From IMG/VR virus record IMGVR_UViG_3300035698_006961, positions 1 through 39,197 of that record: a stretch of 39,197 bases of DNA. One strand, given 5' to 3'. Origin of the DNA: a virus. The translations under genes and the position numbers were made by a program. Positions within the stretch are counted from its first letter, which is position 1; every line of letters starts with the position of its first letter. Under the pieces are notes generated by a model that saw only the letters and a program-made list of their open reading frames with translations, ran no database searches and was not told the DNA's origin. Of the stretch, positions 9,278-16,922 are shown piece after piece.

Positions 9278-9595
9278 ATGATTCATGTCACAAACAAGAA
9301 AACGTATAGGGGAGATGGAGAATACATCGGTAGACCGTCTCCGTTAGGAAATCCTTTTTCTCACATCAAGAGCAAGTACGCAAGTATAATAGTCAAGACA
9401 CGAAGAGAAGCAGTAGGAAAATACAGAGAATGGTTGGAGTCTCAGCTAGAAGATTCAGAAGCGAAGCAGGAATTTAAAAGACTTGTAGAGAAGTATAAGA
9501 AAGATGGAGAACTCTGTTTAATTTGTTGGTGTTCGCCTGCGGATTGTCATGGACACGCTTTAGCAGAGATGATTGAGGAGATTATTGATGAATGA
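9278..9595 (+). CDS. DUF4326 family small protein
   Basis: This 105-residue protein matches the DUF4326 pattern. An N-terminal YIGRPSPLGNPF segment is followed by a charged helical middle, then CLICWCSPADCHGHALAEMI near the C-terminus. The family is common in phages and its biochemical role is not established. The conserved Cys and His residues suggest metal or nucleotide-ligand binding, but this is only inference. The gene starts one base after the Dam-like gene and overlaps the next by eight bases. Its position between methyltransferases hints at a link to DNA modification, although gene packing alone could explain it. Confidence 0.8.
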   Translation: MIHVTNKKTYRGDGEYIGRPSPLGNPFSHIKSKYASIIVKTRREAVGKYREWLESQLEDSEAKQEFKRLVEKYKKDGELCLICWCSPADCHGHALAEMIEEIIDE

Positions 9596-9914
9596 AAACT
9601 ATGCGAAAATCAAAGTCGAAAGGGTAGTGTGGCTATGCGATTGGCTAAGACGGCTGTTTCGAGTGCCGAGCTATATCTCTCGCGAATCAGCGATAAAAGC
9701 TTTGAAGAAGGCTTATTGGAACGGAAGCCATCCAACCCAGTTCGGCAAATTCTTTAAGGACATAGCCGAGGAGACGAGAGCGCTAGCTCTCAACTCCAGC
9801 AACGGTCACGTTCTAATGAGCACGACTGGCTACAAATCGATCTGCATTGTGGAGAACAAAATTGAACCAGAAAAGTGGGGGCGACTCCAATACGAGTTAA
9901 AGGAAAAGAAATGA
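9588..9914 (+). CDS. Hypothetical protein
   Basis: This 108-residue protein is not recognised. The start at 9588 (MNENYAK) is chosen because a GAGGAG stretch lies at about 9575-9580, inside the preceding gene. The sequence is basic and Trp-rich near the N-terminus (VVWLCDWLRRLFRVP), with no clear transmembrane segment or signal peptide. Its stop overlaps the following methyltransferase start as ATGA, so the two are probably translationally coupled. Confidence 0.6.
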   Translation: MNENYAKIKVERVVWLCDWLRRLFRVPSYISRESAIKALKKAYWNGSHPTQFGKFFKDIAEETRALALNSSNGHVLMSTTGYKSICIVENKIEPEKWGRLQYELKEKK

Positions 9915-11875
9915 TTAAATATTCGGAAGTAAACGACATACCGATGCAAGTTGACGAAGTGAGAAACGAGATTATACTCGGTGACGTTTTGGATAGTTTG
10001 AGCCTAATCCCAGACGAATCCGTACATGTTGTTTTTACTTCTCCGCCTTATAATGTAGACATACCTTACGGAAATAAGGATGACAATATGCCGTGGGACA
10101 AATATCTCGAATGGCTGTCAGAGGTATGGAGGGAATGCTGTAGGGTACTTGTCAAGGGTGGTCGATTGGTAATCAATATCGACGCTGTCACAAACAGGGT
10201 TGACCCTGTTGAATCAAAAGAGTACGTTCGTCCAATCAATGCTGAACTGGTTTATCAGATGCGTCAGATCCCCGACATGATGTACAGATCTGAGATGGCG
10301 TGGTTTAAGCATCAAGTGGTTGGAAGGGCTACAGCTTGGGGATGTTATGACGACAAAACGAGGGTGATGACAAAAAACGGATTAAAAAGATTTTGTGATA
10401 CAACTGATGAGGACGAGTTTACTACTCTTAATCAGGACACTATGAAGATAGAATACCAAAGAAGAGAAGGATACATATGCGCTCCATACGACGGCGAGAT
10501 GTTTCATCTGAAAAGTAGTGATTTTGATCTATTAGTCACTCCAAATCACAACATGGTTTTGTGGAATAATTACAAGAAAAAAGTAGAGAAACGTGAGATT
10601 CAGGATTGTCCTAAATCTATAATGATTCCCCAGGGACACATGGGGCCAGAGAAAGACAATCCAGAACAAGATACTTTTGTTTTGCCAACAGTCGAATATG
10701 GAAAAAGAACAAAAAAAGAATATATCTGTGGAGAACAGTCTGTTGATATGGATGATTGGTTAAGGTTTCTTGGAATATTCTTCACTGACGGTAATGTTGA
10801 TTTTAGTACAGAACGAAGGTGTTACAAGGTATCTATTTATCAAAAGAAACAGACCCATATGGAGGAAATTAAAAATCTTCTTGATAGGTTGCCTTTTTCG
10901 TTTACGTACAAAAAGAACAAGGATGAGTTTTACACTTGCGACAAGAGACTTGCGTATTGGCTTAACCAGTACTGCAATAAGAATAATAGAACGATTCCAC
11001 TATTTATTCACGAACTGTCAGTGCGGCAAAAGAAGATTTTTATTGATTGGTTATTCATAGGAGACGGGCATAGAGGAAGGACGGATTATCTAGCTGTTTC
11101 ATCTGACAGTTTTTCCGACTCGCTATCTTCAATCTTAACAGATGTTGGATATAAGTTTTCCATATCAAAGAAGAAAAAACAAGATTCACATCAGTTAAAT
11201 GGACATGAAGTTGTGAGCAATGTTGAGATAAATATTATAACATTGAAAAAAAGTGACTTTTATCACATACATCATTCAAATGGAAATGTAAAAAAGGAAC
11301 AGTATTCAGGCAACGTATATTGTGTACAGGTCCCCAACGGAATTCTGCTTGTTGAAAGAAATGGGTGCTTTTCTTGGTGCGGAAATTCCTACTGCAGTTG
11401 TTCCAACCCTGTCATGCGAAGAAATCACGAGTATATTTTAGTTTGGTCCAAGGGGAGCTACTGTCTTGAGGGAGACTCAGAACTGTCTGACATGACAGAT
11501 AAGGAGTTTCAAGAGTGGACGATGAGTTATTGGTATGTTACTCCTGAGACAAGGAATATGGGAGGTCATCCGGTACCTTTTCCAGAAAAGTTGGCAGAGC
11601 GAGTAATTAAACTGTATAGCTATCGCGGGAATACTATTCTTGATCCGTTCGTCGGATCTGGCACAACTTGTGTAGTTGCGGCACAGAATGCAAGAGAATT
11701 TATTGGTATTGACAACAATGAACCATACGCAGAATTTGCAGAGAGAAGGATTGAGGTAGAGTTGTCATCTGTTTTTGCACCAAGCTATAAACCTCGATCT
11801 GAACGACTAAAAAAGTCAAAGATAGATCAGGAAGACAAAAAAGACAAAAAAGAAGTTCCACAGGTATTCGAATGA
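9911..11875 (+). CDS. N4-cytosine/N6-adenine DNA methyltransferase (beta class) with intein
   Basis: The precursor is 654 residues; after removing the 348-residue intein the enzyme is about 306 residues, normal for this family. Beta-class order is visible: catalytic TSPPYNV comes early (residues about 39-45) and the SAM motif DPFVGSGTTCVVA comes late. The pair ILGDVLDSL and GIDNNEPYAEFAERRI supports the N6_N4_Mtase family. The spliced junction reads TAWG-SYCSCSNPV, a conserved region of such enzymes. The start at 9911 is set by AAGGAA upstream and the ATGA overlap. The C-terminal tail is Lys/Asp-rich. It is the third DNA methyltransferase of the window. Whether it makes N4-cytosine or N6-adenine cannot be decided from SPPY alone. 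Confidence 0.88.
   Translation: MIKYSEVNDIPMQVDEVRNEIILGDVLDSLSLIPDESVHVVFTSPPYNVDIPYGNKDDNMPWDKYLEWLSEVWRECCRVLVKGGRLVINIDAVTNRVDPVESKEYVRPINAELVYQMRQIPDMMYRSEMAWFKHQVVGRATAWGCYDDKTRVMTKNGLKRFCDTTDEDEFTTLNQDTMKIEYQRREGYICAPYDGEMFHLKSSDFDLLVTPNHNMVLWNNYKKKVEKREIQDCPKSIMIPQGHMGPEKDNPEQDTFVLPTVEYGKRTKKEYICGEQSVDMDDWLRFLGIFFTDGNVDFSTERRCYKVSIYQKKQTHMEEIKNLLDRLPFSFTYKKNKDEFYTCDKRLAYWLNQYCNKNNRTIPLFIHELSVRQKKIFIDWLFIGDGHRGRTDYLAVSSDSFSDSLSSILTDVGYKFSISKKKKQDSHQLNGHEVVSNVEINIITLKKSDFYHIHHSNGNVKKEQYSGNVYCVQVPNGILLVERNGCFSWCGNSYCSCSNPVMRRNHEYILVWSKGSYCLEGDSELSDMTDKEFQEWTMSYWYVTPETRNMGGHPVPFPEKLAERVIKLYSYRGNTILDPFVGSGTTCVVAAQNAREFIGIDNNEPYAEFAERRIEVELSSVFAPSYKPRSERLKKSKIDQEDKKDKKEVPQVFE
10343..11386 (+). 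mobile_element. Intein in DNA methyltransferase, LAGLIDADG type, Gly-Asn C-terminus
   Basis: This in-frame 348-residue insertion begins with Cys (CYDDKTRVMTKNGLKRF) and ends SWCGN, with Ser at +1. Block B is in TPNHNMV. Dodecapeptide-like motifs FLGIFFTDGN and FIDWLFIGDGH mark the homing endonuclease. The penultimate residue is Gly instead of the usual His, so Asn cyclisation must proceed without the standard histidine. Phage inteins ending in WCGN or WSGN are familiar to me as a subgroup. Excision joins TAWG to SYCS without disturbing the frame. Confidence 0.88.
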
Positions 11876-12342
11876 GCAGAGAGATAGAGATAGGTATCAA
11901 CTTTACAGATGTAACCCTACAGCAGACCGATGGAGAATACGATGCTGTACTGGAAATATTCAGGTCAGAATTCCCTTATACTGACGATTGGATGATCTCT
12001 TCGACTGTAACTATAGACAATCAGTTTGGCATGGCAAGCCTTGTTGTTCATTTTTTTGCTGATCGATCTACTAGGATTTTGGAATATTCGCCATCTGTTG
12101 GGAACGTACTATATAGTCCAGATATAGGGCTGTTGAGTGGATGGTTGCAATCTTCTGGCTGGGGAGTTCCATCTCCGCATCCTGATCTTGTAAGATCTAA
12201 TCTTGAATTCTGGAAGCACCACTGGAGTACTCTCTTGGTTGATTCGGAATATCTAGATAAAGTTTTCGGCGAGAGACAACACGCTAACCCCGATTGGGAT
12301 GGTGAGCCAGACAGCTATGAAGATGAAGAAATTGAAGAATAA
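11872..12342 (+). CDS. Hypothetical protein
   Basis: This 156-residue protein is not recognised. It starts in the stop of the methyltransferase (ATGA). It is acidic overall, with a strongly acidic C-terminal tail (EDEEIEE). The body looks like a compact mixed fold with several Trp residues (SGWLQSSGWGVPSP). No signal peptide or membrane segment is seen. It ends the first operon block; the structured non-coding region begins directly after its stop. Confidence 0.65.
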   Translation: MSREIEIGINFTDVTLQQTDGEYDAVLEIFRSEFPYTDDWMISSTVTIDNQFGMASLVVHFFADRSTRILEYSPSVGNVLYSPDIGLLSGWLQSSGWGVPSPHPDLVRSNLEFWKHHWSTLLVDSEYLDKVFGERQHANPDWDGEPDSYEDEEIEE

Positions 12343-12375
12343 TCGTCAGAAGAGACGAAATAGATTTATCTGCTC

Positions 12376-12418
12376 CCGCCAAGAAACCCCCTTCCTTCAG
12401 GGAGTGGATAAATTGGCG
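12376..12418 (+). repeat. IS200/IS605 right-end-like hairpin, degenerate copy
   Basis: Positions 12376-12383 read CCGCCAAG, identical to the edge of the inverted copy at 36615-36651. An inner hairpin CTTCC-TTCA-GGGAG follows at 12391-12404. Arms CGCCAA/TTGGCG close the whole structure. It may serve as a terminator for the upstream operon, although no long T tract follows directly. The resemblance to IS605-type right ends comes from family knowledge; no transposase is present. Confidence 0.5.
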
Positions 12419-12468
12419 CACTTATTATTTGAATCATCTAAAGTTTTTTCTTTCCTTAGGTCGAATAT

Positions 12469-12474
12469 TATAAT
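12469..12474 (+). promoter_or_regulatory. Possible -10 promoter element (TATAAT)
   Basis: A perfect TATAAT lies in an AT-rich tract after a run of pyrimidines. There is no TTGACA-like -35 at the usual spacing, so a phage activator, another sigma factor or an UP-like tract may be involved. Transcription from here would begin close to 12481, placing the CTGTCG/CGACAG hairpin at or next to the 5' end of the message. Confidence 0.35.
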
Positions 12475-12542
12475 ATAACTGTCGGGACGACAGGGTTAGC
12501 TCACTAAATATATCAGGTTATTAACTGGTAGTTCGTGAGAAT

Positions 12543-12566
12543 CCCCTTTAGGTAGGGGAGGTTCAA
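12543..12566 (+). repeat. Hairpin repeat, same unit as inverted copy at 36615
   Basis: The 22 bases at 12545-12566 are an exact reverse complement of 36615-36636. Arms CCCCT and AGGGG enclose a six-base loop. GAGGTTCAA follows the hairpin, as in many IS200/IS605-like right ends. The next bases, AAGGAG, form the ribosome binding site of the gene at 12578, so the element sits in its leader. Confidence 0.65.
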
Positions 12567-12577
12567 GGAGAACTTAT

Positions 12578-13219
12578 ATGCCTATTAAAACTAACACAAA
12601 CATTATCATTGAATTCGACTGGGAAAGTACGTCAGATCCTGAGCAGCCAGTACTCAGCGTGAAGCATCATCTCATTAATGGAATCCCAACAGTATCCACA
12701 TCTGCGGATGGGAATGAATGGTTTAACTTGCCAACTGAATTTTTTGTTGAGGTTATTCAATTCTTGAACTCCAAGGGAGTAAGTTTAAAGGTTCCTACGG
12801 AACAGAGAACAACTGGTTTAAAGTCTGTAGGTCTGCCTGTTAGCTCTGGTCTTGTGACAGATGATATAAGTTCGACGTTTGTTGATCCTCCACAGACTTC
12901 TACTGCTTCACAACAGCCTATTGATGGTAGGTTGCCGTTACCAATGATACAAAAACAAGGCAGCGTAGACACCGTTAGAAGAGATGTGAGTATGGAGGAT
13001 ATCGCTGACATAGTTCCCATTGAGAATCTTGAAGGACTGGGGAATACTCCGATGCTCGGTCACCAATCGTCAGAAAAGACAGAATCGGCAAGAGCACGTC
13101 GCCAGCGACTTGCAGAAGAGGAGAGGGAAGATTATTCTCGTCCTGTAATTCGTGGAGATGAGGCTTCGTCAGCAGCCCAACGAGGAGCGAATCTTGACAA
13201 ATCAATTCGCAAGTTGTAA
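12578..13219 (+). CDS. Hypothetical protein with low-complexity C-terminal half
   Basis: This 213-residue protein is not recognised. The N-terminal 75 residues look folded (NIIIEFDWES and NEWFNLPTEFFVEVIQFL). The remainder is rich in Ser, Thr, Pro and Gln and then charged (ARARRQRLAEEEREDY), so it is probably disordered with a short helix. A good AAGGAG lies at 12565-12570. It is the first gene after the structured leader, and its stop overlaps the next start (TAATG). A scaffold or regulatory role is possible but unsupported. Confidence 0.65.
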   Translation: MPIKTNTNIIIEFDWESTSDPEQPVLSVKHHLINGIPTVSTSADGNEWFNLPTEFFVEVIQFLNSKGVSLKVPTEQRTTGLKSVGLPVSSGLVTDDISSTFVDPPQTSTASQQPIDGRLPLPMIQKQGSVDTVRRDVSMEDIADIVPIENLEGLGNTPMLGHQSSEKTESARARRQRLAEEEREDYSRPVIRGDEASSAAQRGANLDKSIRKL

Positions 13220-13434
13220 TGAAGTATAGACATAAAACAGTTCCATTGACAAAGGTAATTATAAGTCACATAGGTGTCATAGAACCTTTGTGCAATAGCT
13301 GTAAGACTAGAGATTGTGAACATCTTGTTGAGCCAAAAGATGTAAGCGTCATGGGGATCAAAAAGCCGTGGAGAGTTGTTCGTCAACGAGGAGACTCTGC
13401 TGTGGTCGTTAGTTGCGAAGGATACTCTAACTAA
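13219..13434 (+). CDS. Small cysteine-containing hypothetical protein
   Basis: This 71-residue protein begins in the stop of the preceding gene (TAATG) and ends overlapping the next start by one base. It has CNSCKTRDCEH (three Cys and one His in 11 residues), which could bind a single zinc ion. The rest is basic. I do not recognise the family. Tight overlaps on both sides argue that it is a real gene. Confidence 0.6.
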   Translation: MKYRHKTVPLTKVIISHIGVIEPLCNSCKTRDCEHLVEPKDVSVMGIKKPWRVVRQRGDSAVVVSCEGYSN

Positions 13435-13703
13435 TGCCAGTTTATGTTTTCTTAAATCCAAAGACGGAAGAAGAATTTGAGATTCTACTTCCACCCAGTA
13501 AAAGAAACGATCCATATGTAACGGAAGATGGGGTTAAGTGTAAACGTATTTTGTTCACGAAGGGGTCTGGCGGGAAAGGAGTCATCGACAAGAATGCTGA
13601 AGTTTGGGAAAAAGATTCACATTACGTGAAGCAGATCAATCCTAAATATGTTCGTCGTCGTGATGGCATCAAAGAAAAATACGATCCGACTCGACATTGT
13701 TGA
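13434..13703 (+). CDS. Small protein, possibly related to phage FmdB-like proteins
   Basis: This 89-residue protein begins MPVYVFLNPKTEEEFEI. That resembles the start of FmdB-like phage proteins (MPTYxFxxxxTGEEFE) but lacks the zinc-binding cysteines of bacterial FmdB. The middle has a Gly/Lys-rich loop (FTKGSGGKGV) and the C-terminus is basic. It overlaps the previous stop by one base. The family link is a guess from the N-terminal pattern only. Confidence 0.55.
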   Translation: MPVYVFLNPKTEEEFEILLPPSKRNDPYVTEDGVKCKRILFTKGSGGKGVIDKNAEVWEKDSHYVKQINPKYVRRRDGIKEKYDPTRHC

Positions 13704-13715
13704 GAATTCTTTCAG

Positions 13716-13772
13716 TAGTGGAAGCTGTTTGGTTATACTTGTTTCATTGAAGTAGATGAACAAATTCCACTA
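13716..13772 (+). promoter_or_regulatory. Inverted repeat in the leader of the gene at 13787
   Basis: TAGTGGAA at 13716-13723 is the exact reverse complement of TTCCACTA at 13765-13772. The second arm ends four bases before GGAG (13776-13779), the ribosome binding site of the next gene. The long loop of about 41 bases makes a simple hairpin only moderately stable; a protein-binding site is another possibility. Confidence 0.4.
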
Positions 13773-13786
13773 GACGGAGAAAAACA

Positions 13787-14329
13787 ATGGATCAAATAAC
13801 AGACGTAGATGCTATCCTTAATGAGGTAGTAGCCGTAAGCAAAAATCACAAAAGAACAGTAGCTATCTGTTCTCAAACATTTAGACGAATGGGATATGAG
13901 ATCAACGAAGAAGACTCTTCTAACGCAATCGACATGATTGTTCAAAAAGACGGAGAAGCATATTCGCTTTCTGTATTCGACGATGACTGTATTGGCGATC
14001 AATATCTAAAAATGCCAGTTTGGTCTACTGGCTCCGGACAAACTGTATTCAATACAGATGCTAACTCTGTCGCCATTCATAAGGATAAAGATATTTATCA
14101 ATTCGATTCTTCTTATCTCCGAAAATGCTTGGGAAAAAAGGTAACATCCATGCGAGAAGGTGAAAAGATTTCTTATACAAGAAATAGAACCGCCGCCATC
14201 GCTACCAAGTATCTACAGGCACAATATAATGAGTCAAGAGATTGTTATGATCTTGTTTTGTATGTGCCTCTAGATGTGGTATCTACAAAGATGGAAGTAC
14301 AAGTTCTACATGGGAAAGATAATGGATAG
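13787..14329 (+). CDS. Hypothetical protein, possibly with a degenerate PD-(D/E)XK-like core
   Basis: This 180-residue protein lies directly upstream of the first polymerase gene and overlaps it by eight bases. A stretch AIDMIVQKDGEAYSLSV resembles the D-x(n)-xxVK core strand pair of restriction-like nucleases and Holliday-junction-type folds, but the catalytic (D/E)xK is missing. A following segment (SVAIHKDKDIYQFDSSYL) fits the later strands of such folds. If the fold is right, the protein is a DNA-binding relic rather than a nuclease. A GGAG ribosome binding site precedes the start. The fold call is weak. Confidence 0.55.
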   Translation: MDQITDVDAILNEVVAVSKNHKRTVAICSQTFRRMGYEINEEDSSNAIDMIVQKDGEAYSLSVFDDDCIGDQYLKMPVWSTGSGQTVFNTDANSVAIHKDKDIYQFDSSYLRKCLGKKVTSMREGEKISYTRNRTAAIATKYLQAQYNESRDCYDLVLYVPLDVVSTKMEVQVLHGKDNG

Positions 14330-16913
14330 AAAGTTTTCTAACAAGCAGTTCGTTCACTGGCACGTTCACAGCGAATTCTCCTCATTCGATGGTCTTGGTA
14401 AAATTTGCGATATAGATGCAAATAAGCCAGAAGATAATCTGGTCTTGATGGCCAGAAAGATGGGGTTCCCCGCCTTGGCTATTACAGATCATGGTAATGT
14501 CGGAGGTCTCATTAAGTTCATGGCAGCATGCGCTGCGACTTCTGATAAAGATGGCAATGAAATTCCATATCCGAAGATAAAGCCAATCTTAGGATGCTTA
14601 GTGCGAGGACAGGAGATCGTGACTGTAGACGGCATTAAGGCCGTAGAAGAGATTGCTGTTGGCGATCTTGTTCTAACGCATCGTGGAAGATTCCGAAGAG
14701 TTGTTAAGACGATGGCTCATAAACATGTGGGAAAAGTATTCACGTTGAAATTTGCTGGATGTTCGAAAACACTGACCATAACCGACGAGCATCCGGTTCT
14801 GATAAAGACTATTTCTGAACAAGAGCCTGCTGACGAAGATCGAAGTTCAAATGTAAAATGGGTTCGCGCTGACGAGATAGTTGCCGGGCGAAAAGGGAGA
14901 ACGCTTGGCTATTCAACGTATAATTCGTATGCGTGTCTCCCAAAGATTAAGTGCTTCAATAATTCTGTGGATTCTGCTCAGTATCTTCCAGACAATCTTG
15001 GGGGCGTGGGTGGACCGATAAAAAAAATATCCAAGGGAAATAAATATGAATCATTAGATGGGTGGGACTTGCCGTGCAGTTTTGAGATAAGTAGAGATAT
15101 TGCTTACTTTATGGGATTATTTGCTGCGGAGGGATCTTTTGGAAGAAAAGAGACCGGAGAGGTTAACGGAGATTGCTGTTTTACTTTTGGATTACATGAG
15201 CAACACTTGGCAGACAGGGTTCGCGACATAGCGTTGCAATCTTTTGGCTTATCGTCTCATATATACCACAGACCAGATAAAGGAAGTATAAAAGTATCTA
15301 TATGCTGTTTGCCTTTGGCGTATCTTATTGAAGGAATGTGTGGTTCCGGATGCACTAATAAAAAAGTTCCAAAGGAGATTATGACTGCTACAGAATATCT
15401 ACAGTCAGCTTTTATAGATGGAGTTTTTGATGGAGATGATAGCAATAGTAAACAAAAAACGCTGAGAGTAACTTCTAAGCTTCTAGCCTATGGCGTTCGG
15501 AACTTGTTGGTCAATAAAGGTTGTTGGTCAACTATCGAAGAGTCAATCTCAAAAGACAGACAAACTATTTATTCAATTTCCTACTCTACTGAAAGAAAAT
15601 ACGCTAGGACAGATCAAGATCAAGATAACGATTACGTTTACAAACCTATTGCGGAGGTGTCTTGTGAGGAGACTCAGGCTGATGTATTTAATTTTGAAGT
15701 AGAAGATGACAATAGTTACGTTACTGATTGTATACTACATAATTGCGAACTATACCTGTGTCGTAAACACGAATATGGATCAAAAGAAAAGGCAGCAATA
15801 TCTGGAGGGTTTCAGAAGGACGGGAAGAAAGGCAACAGACACATCAATCTATATGCGATGAACTGGGAAGGGTATCAGAATCTTTGTACGTTATGTAATC
15901 TTGGTTATACTGAGGGTTACTCTTTTGGTGCTGCAAGGATTGACTTTGAACAGTTAGCGGCGCACTCTAAGGGGCTAATGGGTGGCTCTGCATGTCTGTC
16001 TAATATTATTAATTCCAATCTATTGAATGATGATTACGATAAGGCCTTGAAGTCGGCTGCTGCTTTTAAGGAAATCTTTGATGGAAACTTCTTCTTGGAG
16101 ATAATGTATCATGGAATCCCAGAGCAGAAGCTAATTATCCCTGACATCTTAAAAATTTCGAAAGAGTTAGATATCCCGGTCGTAGCAACGAACGACATAC
16201 ACTACATTAGAAAAGACCAATATATGTCGCATGAAGTTTGGGTTTGTGCTGGAACGCATAGTAGCTTACCTGAACCTAATAGAATGCATTTTGATTATGC
16301 GGAAATGTATCTAAAGTCTGCGGAGGAAATGGCAAAAGTATTCAAGTCAGTTCCTCAGGCGTTAGATAATTCTTTTGCTCTTTCTGAACGAATCGACACT
16401 AAGGATATCCAGGATAATTTATTCGGAGGCATGAGGCTTCCGGAATTTGTTATCCCGAAGGATTTTAAAACACCATTGCAATACCTCGTTCATTTGGCAA
16501 AAGAAGGAATGAAAAGAATTGGATGGGATCAGAGCCAACCACATATCGATGCTTTGCGAAAAGAGCTACTAGATATTAAGGTTGCCCTAGATAATAACGG
16601 TTATGATTTTGCGACGTATTTCTTGATTGTGTCTGACTATGTACAATACGCTAAGAACAACGGCATTATTACAGGTTGTGGTAGAGGCTCTGGTTATGCT
16701 AGCATATTGCTTCGAGTGTTAGGGATTACATATGGACCTGATCCTTTAAAGTACGGTCTTCTCTGGGAAAGGTTTCTTGGATTTGACTCTAAAAGGTTCT
16801 TCCTTGAAGAAGACTTTGGATTCAAGAAGAAGGTAACGGCAGAGCAGCTACTGGAAAAAATGGAAGAATCAAGAGATATAGAAAATGATGCTGGCGGAGT
16901 AGATAGGTATTAA
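14322..16913 (+). CDS. dnaE: DNA polymerase III alpha subunit, N-terminal half (PHP and start of palm), with intein
   Basis: This is the first half of a split bacterial C-family replicative polymerase. The PHP domain starts with HWHVHSEFSSFDG (H12, H14, H16) and has AITDHGN. Later come NDIHYI and GRGSGYASILLRVLGIT, then LLWERFLGF, which belongs to the palm. The catalytic aspartates are not here; they are in the second gene. The protein ends shortly after ENDAGGVDRY. The start at 14322 gives the expected distance to the PHP motif. The intein removes 383 residues and rejoins KPILG-CELYLC. The mature chain would be about 480 residues and must pair with the product of 17504-19948. Confidence 0.9.
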   Translation: MDRKFSNKQFVHWHVHSEFSSFDGLGKICDIDANKPEDNLVLMARKMGFPALAITDHGNVGGLIKFMAACAATSDKDGNEIPYPKIKPILGCLVRGQEIVTVDGIKAVEEIAVGDLVLTHRGRFRRVVKTMAHKHVGKVFTLKFAGCSKTLTITDEHPVLIKTISEQEPADEDRSSNVKWVRADEIVAGRKGRTLGYSTYNSYACLPKIKCFNNSVDSAQYLPDNLGGVGGPIKKISKGNKYESLDGWDLPCSFEISRDIAYFMGLFAAEGSFGRKETGEVNGDCCFTFGLHEQHLADRVRDIALQSFGLSSHIYHRPDKGSIKVSICCLPLAYLIEGMCGSGCTNKKVPKEIMTATEYLQSAFIDGVFDGDDSNSKQKTLRVTSKLLAYGVRNLLVNKGCWSTIEESISKDRQTIYSISYSTERKYARTDQDQDNDYVYKPIAEVSCEETQADVFNFEVEDDNSYVTDCILHNCELYLCRKHEYGSKEKAAISGGFQKDGKKGNRHINLYAMNWEGYQNLCTLCNLGYTEGYSFGAARIDFEQLAAHSKGLMGGSACLSNIINSNLLNDDYDKALKSAAAFKEIFDGNFFLEIMYHGIPEQKLIIPDILKISKELDIPVVATNDIHYIRKDQYMSHEVWVCAGTHSSLPEPNRMHFDYAEMYLKSAEEMAKVFKSVPQALDNSFALSERIDTKDIQDNLFGGMRLPEFVIPKDFKTPLQYLVHLAKEGMKRIGWDQSQPHIDALRKELLDIKVALDNNGYDFATYFLIVSDYVQYAKNNGIITGCGRGSGYASILLRVLGITYGPDPLKYGLLWERFLGFDSKRFFLEEDFGFKKKVTAEQLLEKMEESRDIENDAGGVDRY
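14595..15743 (+). mobile_element. Intein in DnaE PHP domain, LAGLIDADG type
   Basis: This 383-residue insertion begins CLVRGQEIVTVDGIKAVEEI and ends CILHN, with Cys at +1. Block B is TITDEHPVL. Dodecapeptide motifs IAYFMGLFAAEGSFG and FIDGVFDGDD mark a LAGLIDADG homing endonuclease. All key splicing residues (Cys1, block B Thr/His, penultimate His, Asn, Cys+1) look intact, so splicing should be efficient. Confidence 0.92.
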
Positions 16914-16922
16914 GGAAAGATT

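Larger units (their letters stand above)
12343..12577. promoter_or_regulatory. Structured intergenic region with hairpins and likely promoter
   Basis: This is the largest non-coding gap in the window (235 bases). It holds, in order: a nested hairpin (outer arms CGCCAA 12377-12382 and TTGGCG 12413-12418); a T-rich stretch; a TATAAT box at 12469-12474; a perfect hairpin CTGTCG/CGACAG at 12479-12493; short CTCAC/GTGAG arms; and a CCCCT/AGGGG hairpin at 12543-12558 followed by AAGGAG and the next start codon. It probably ends one transcription unit and starts another. The leader of the downstream gene would be about 95 bases and strongly folded. Confidence 0.6.
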
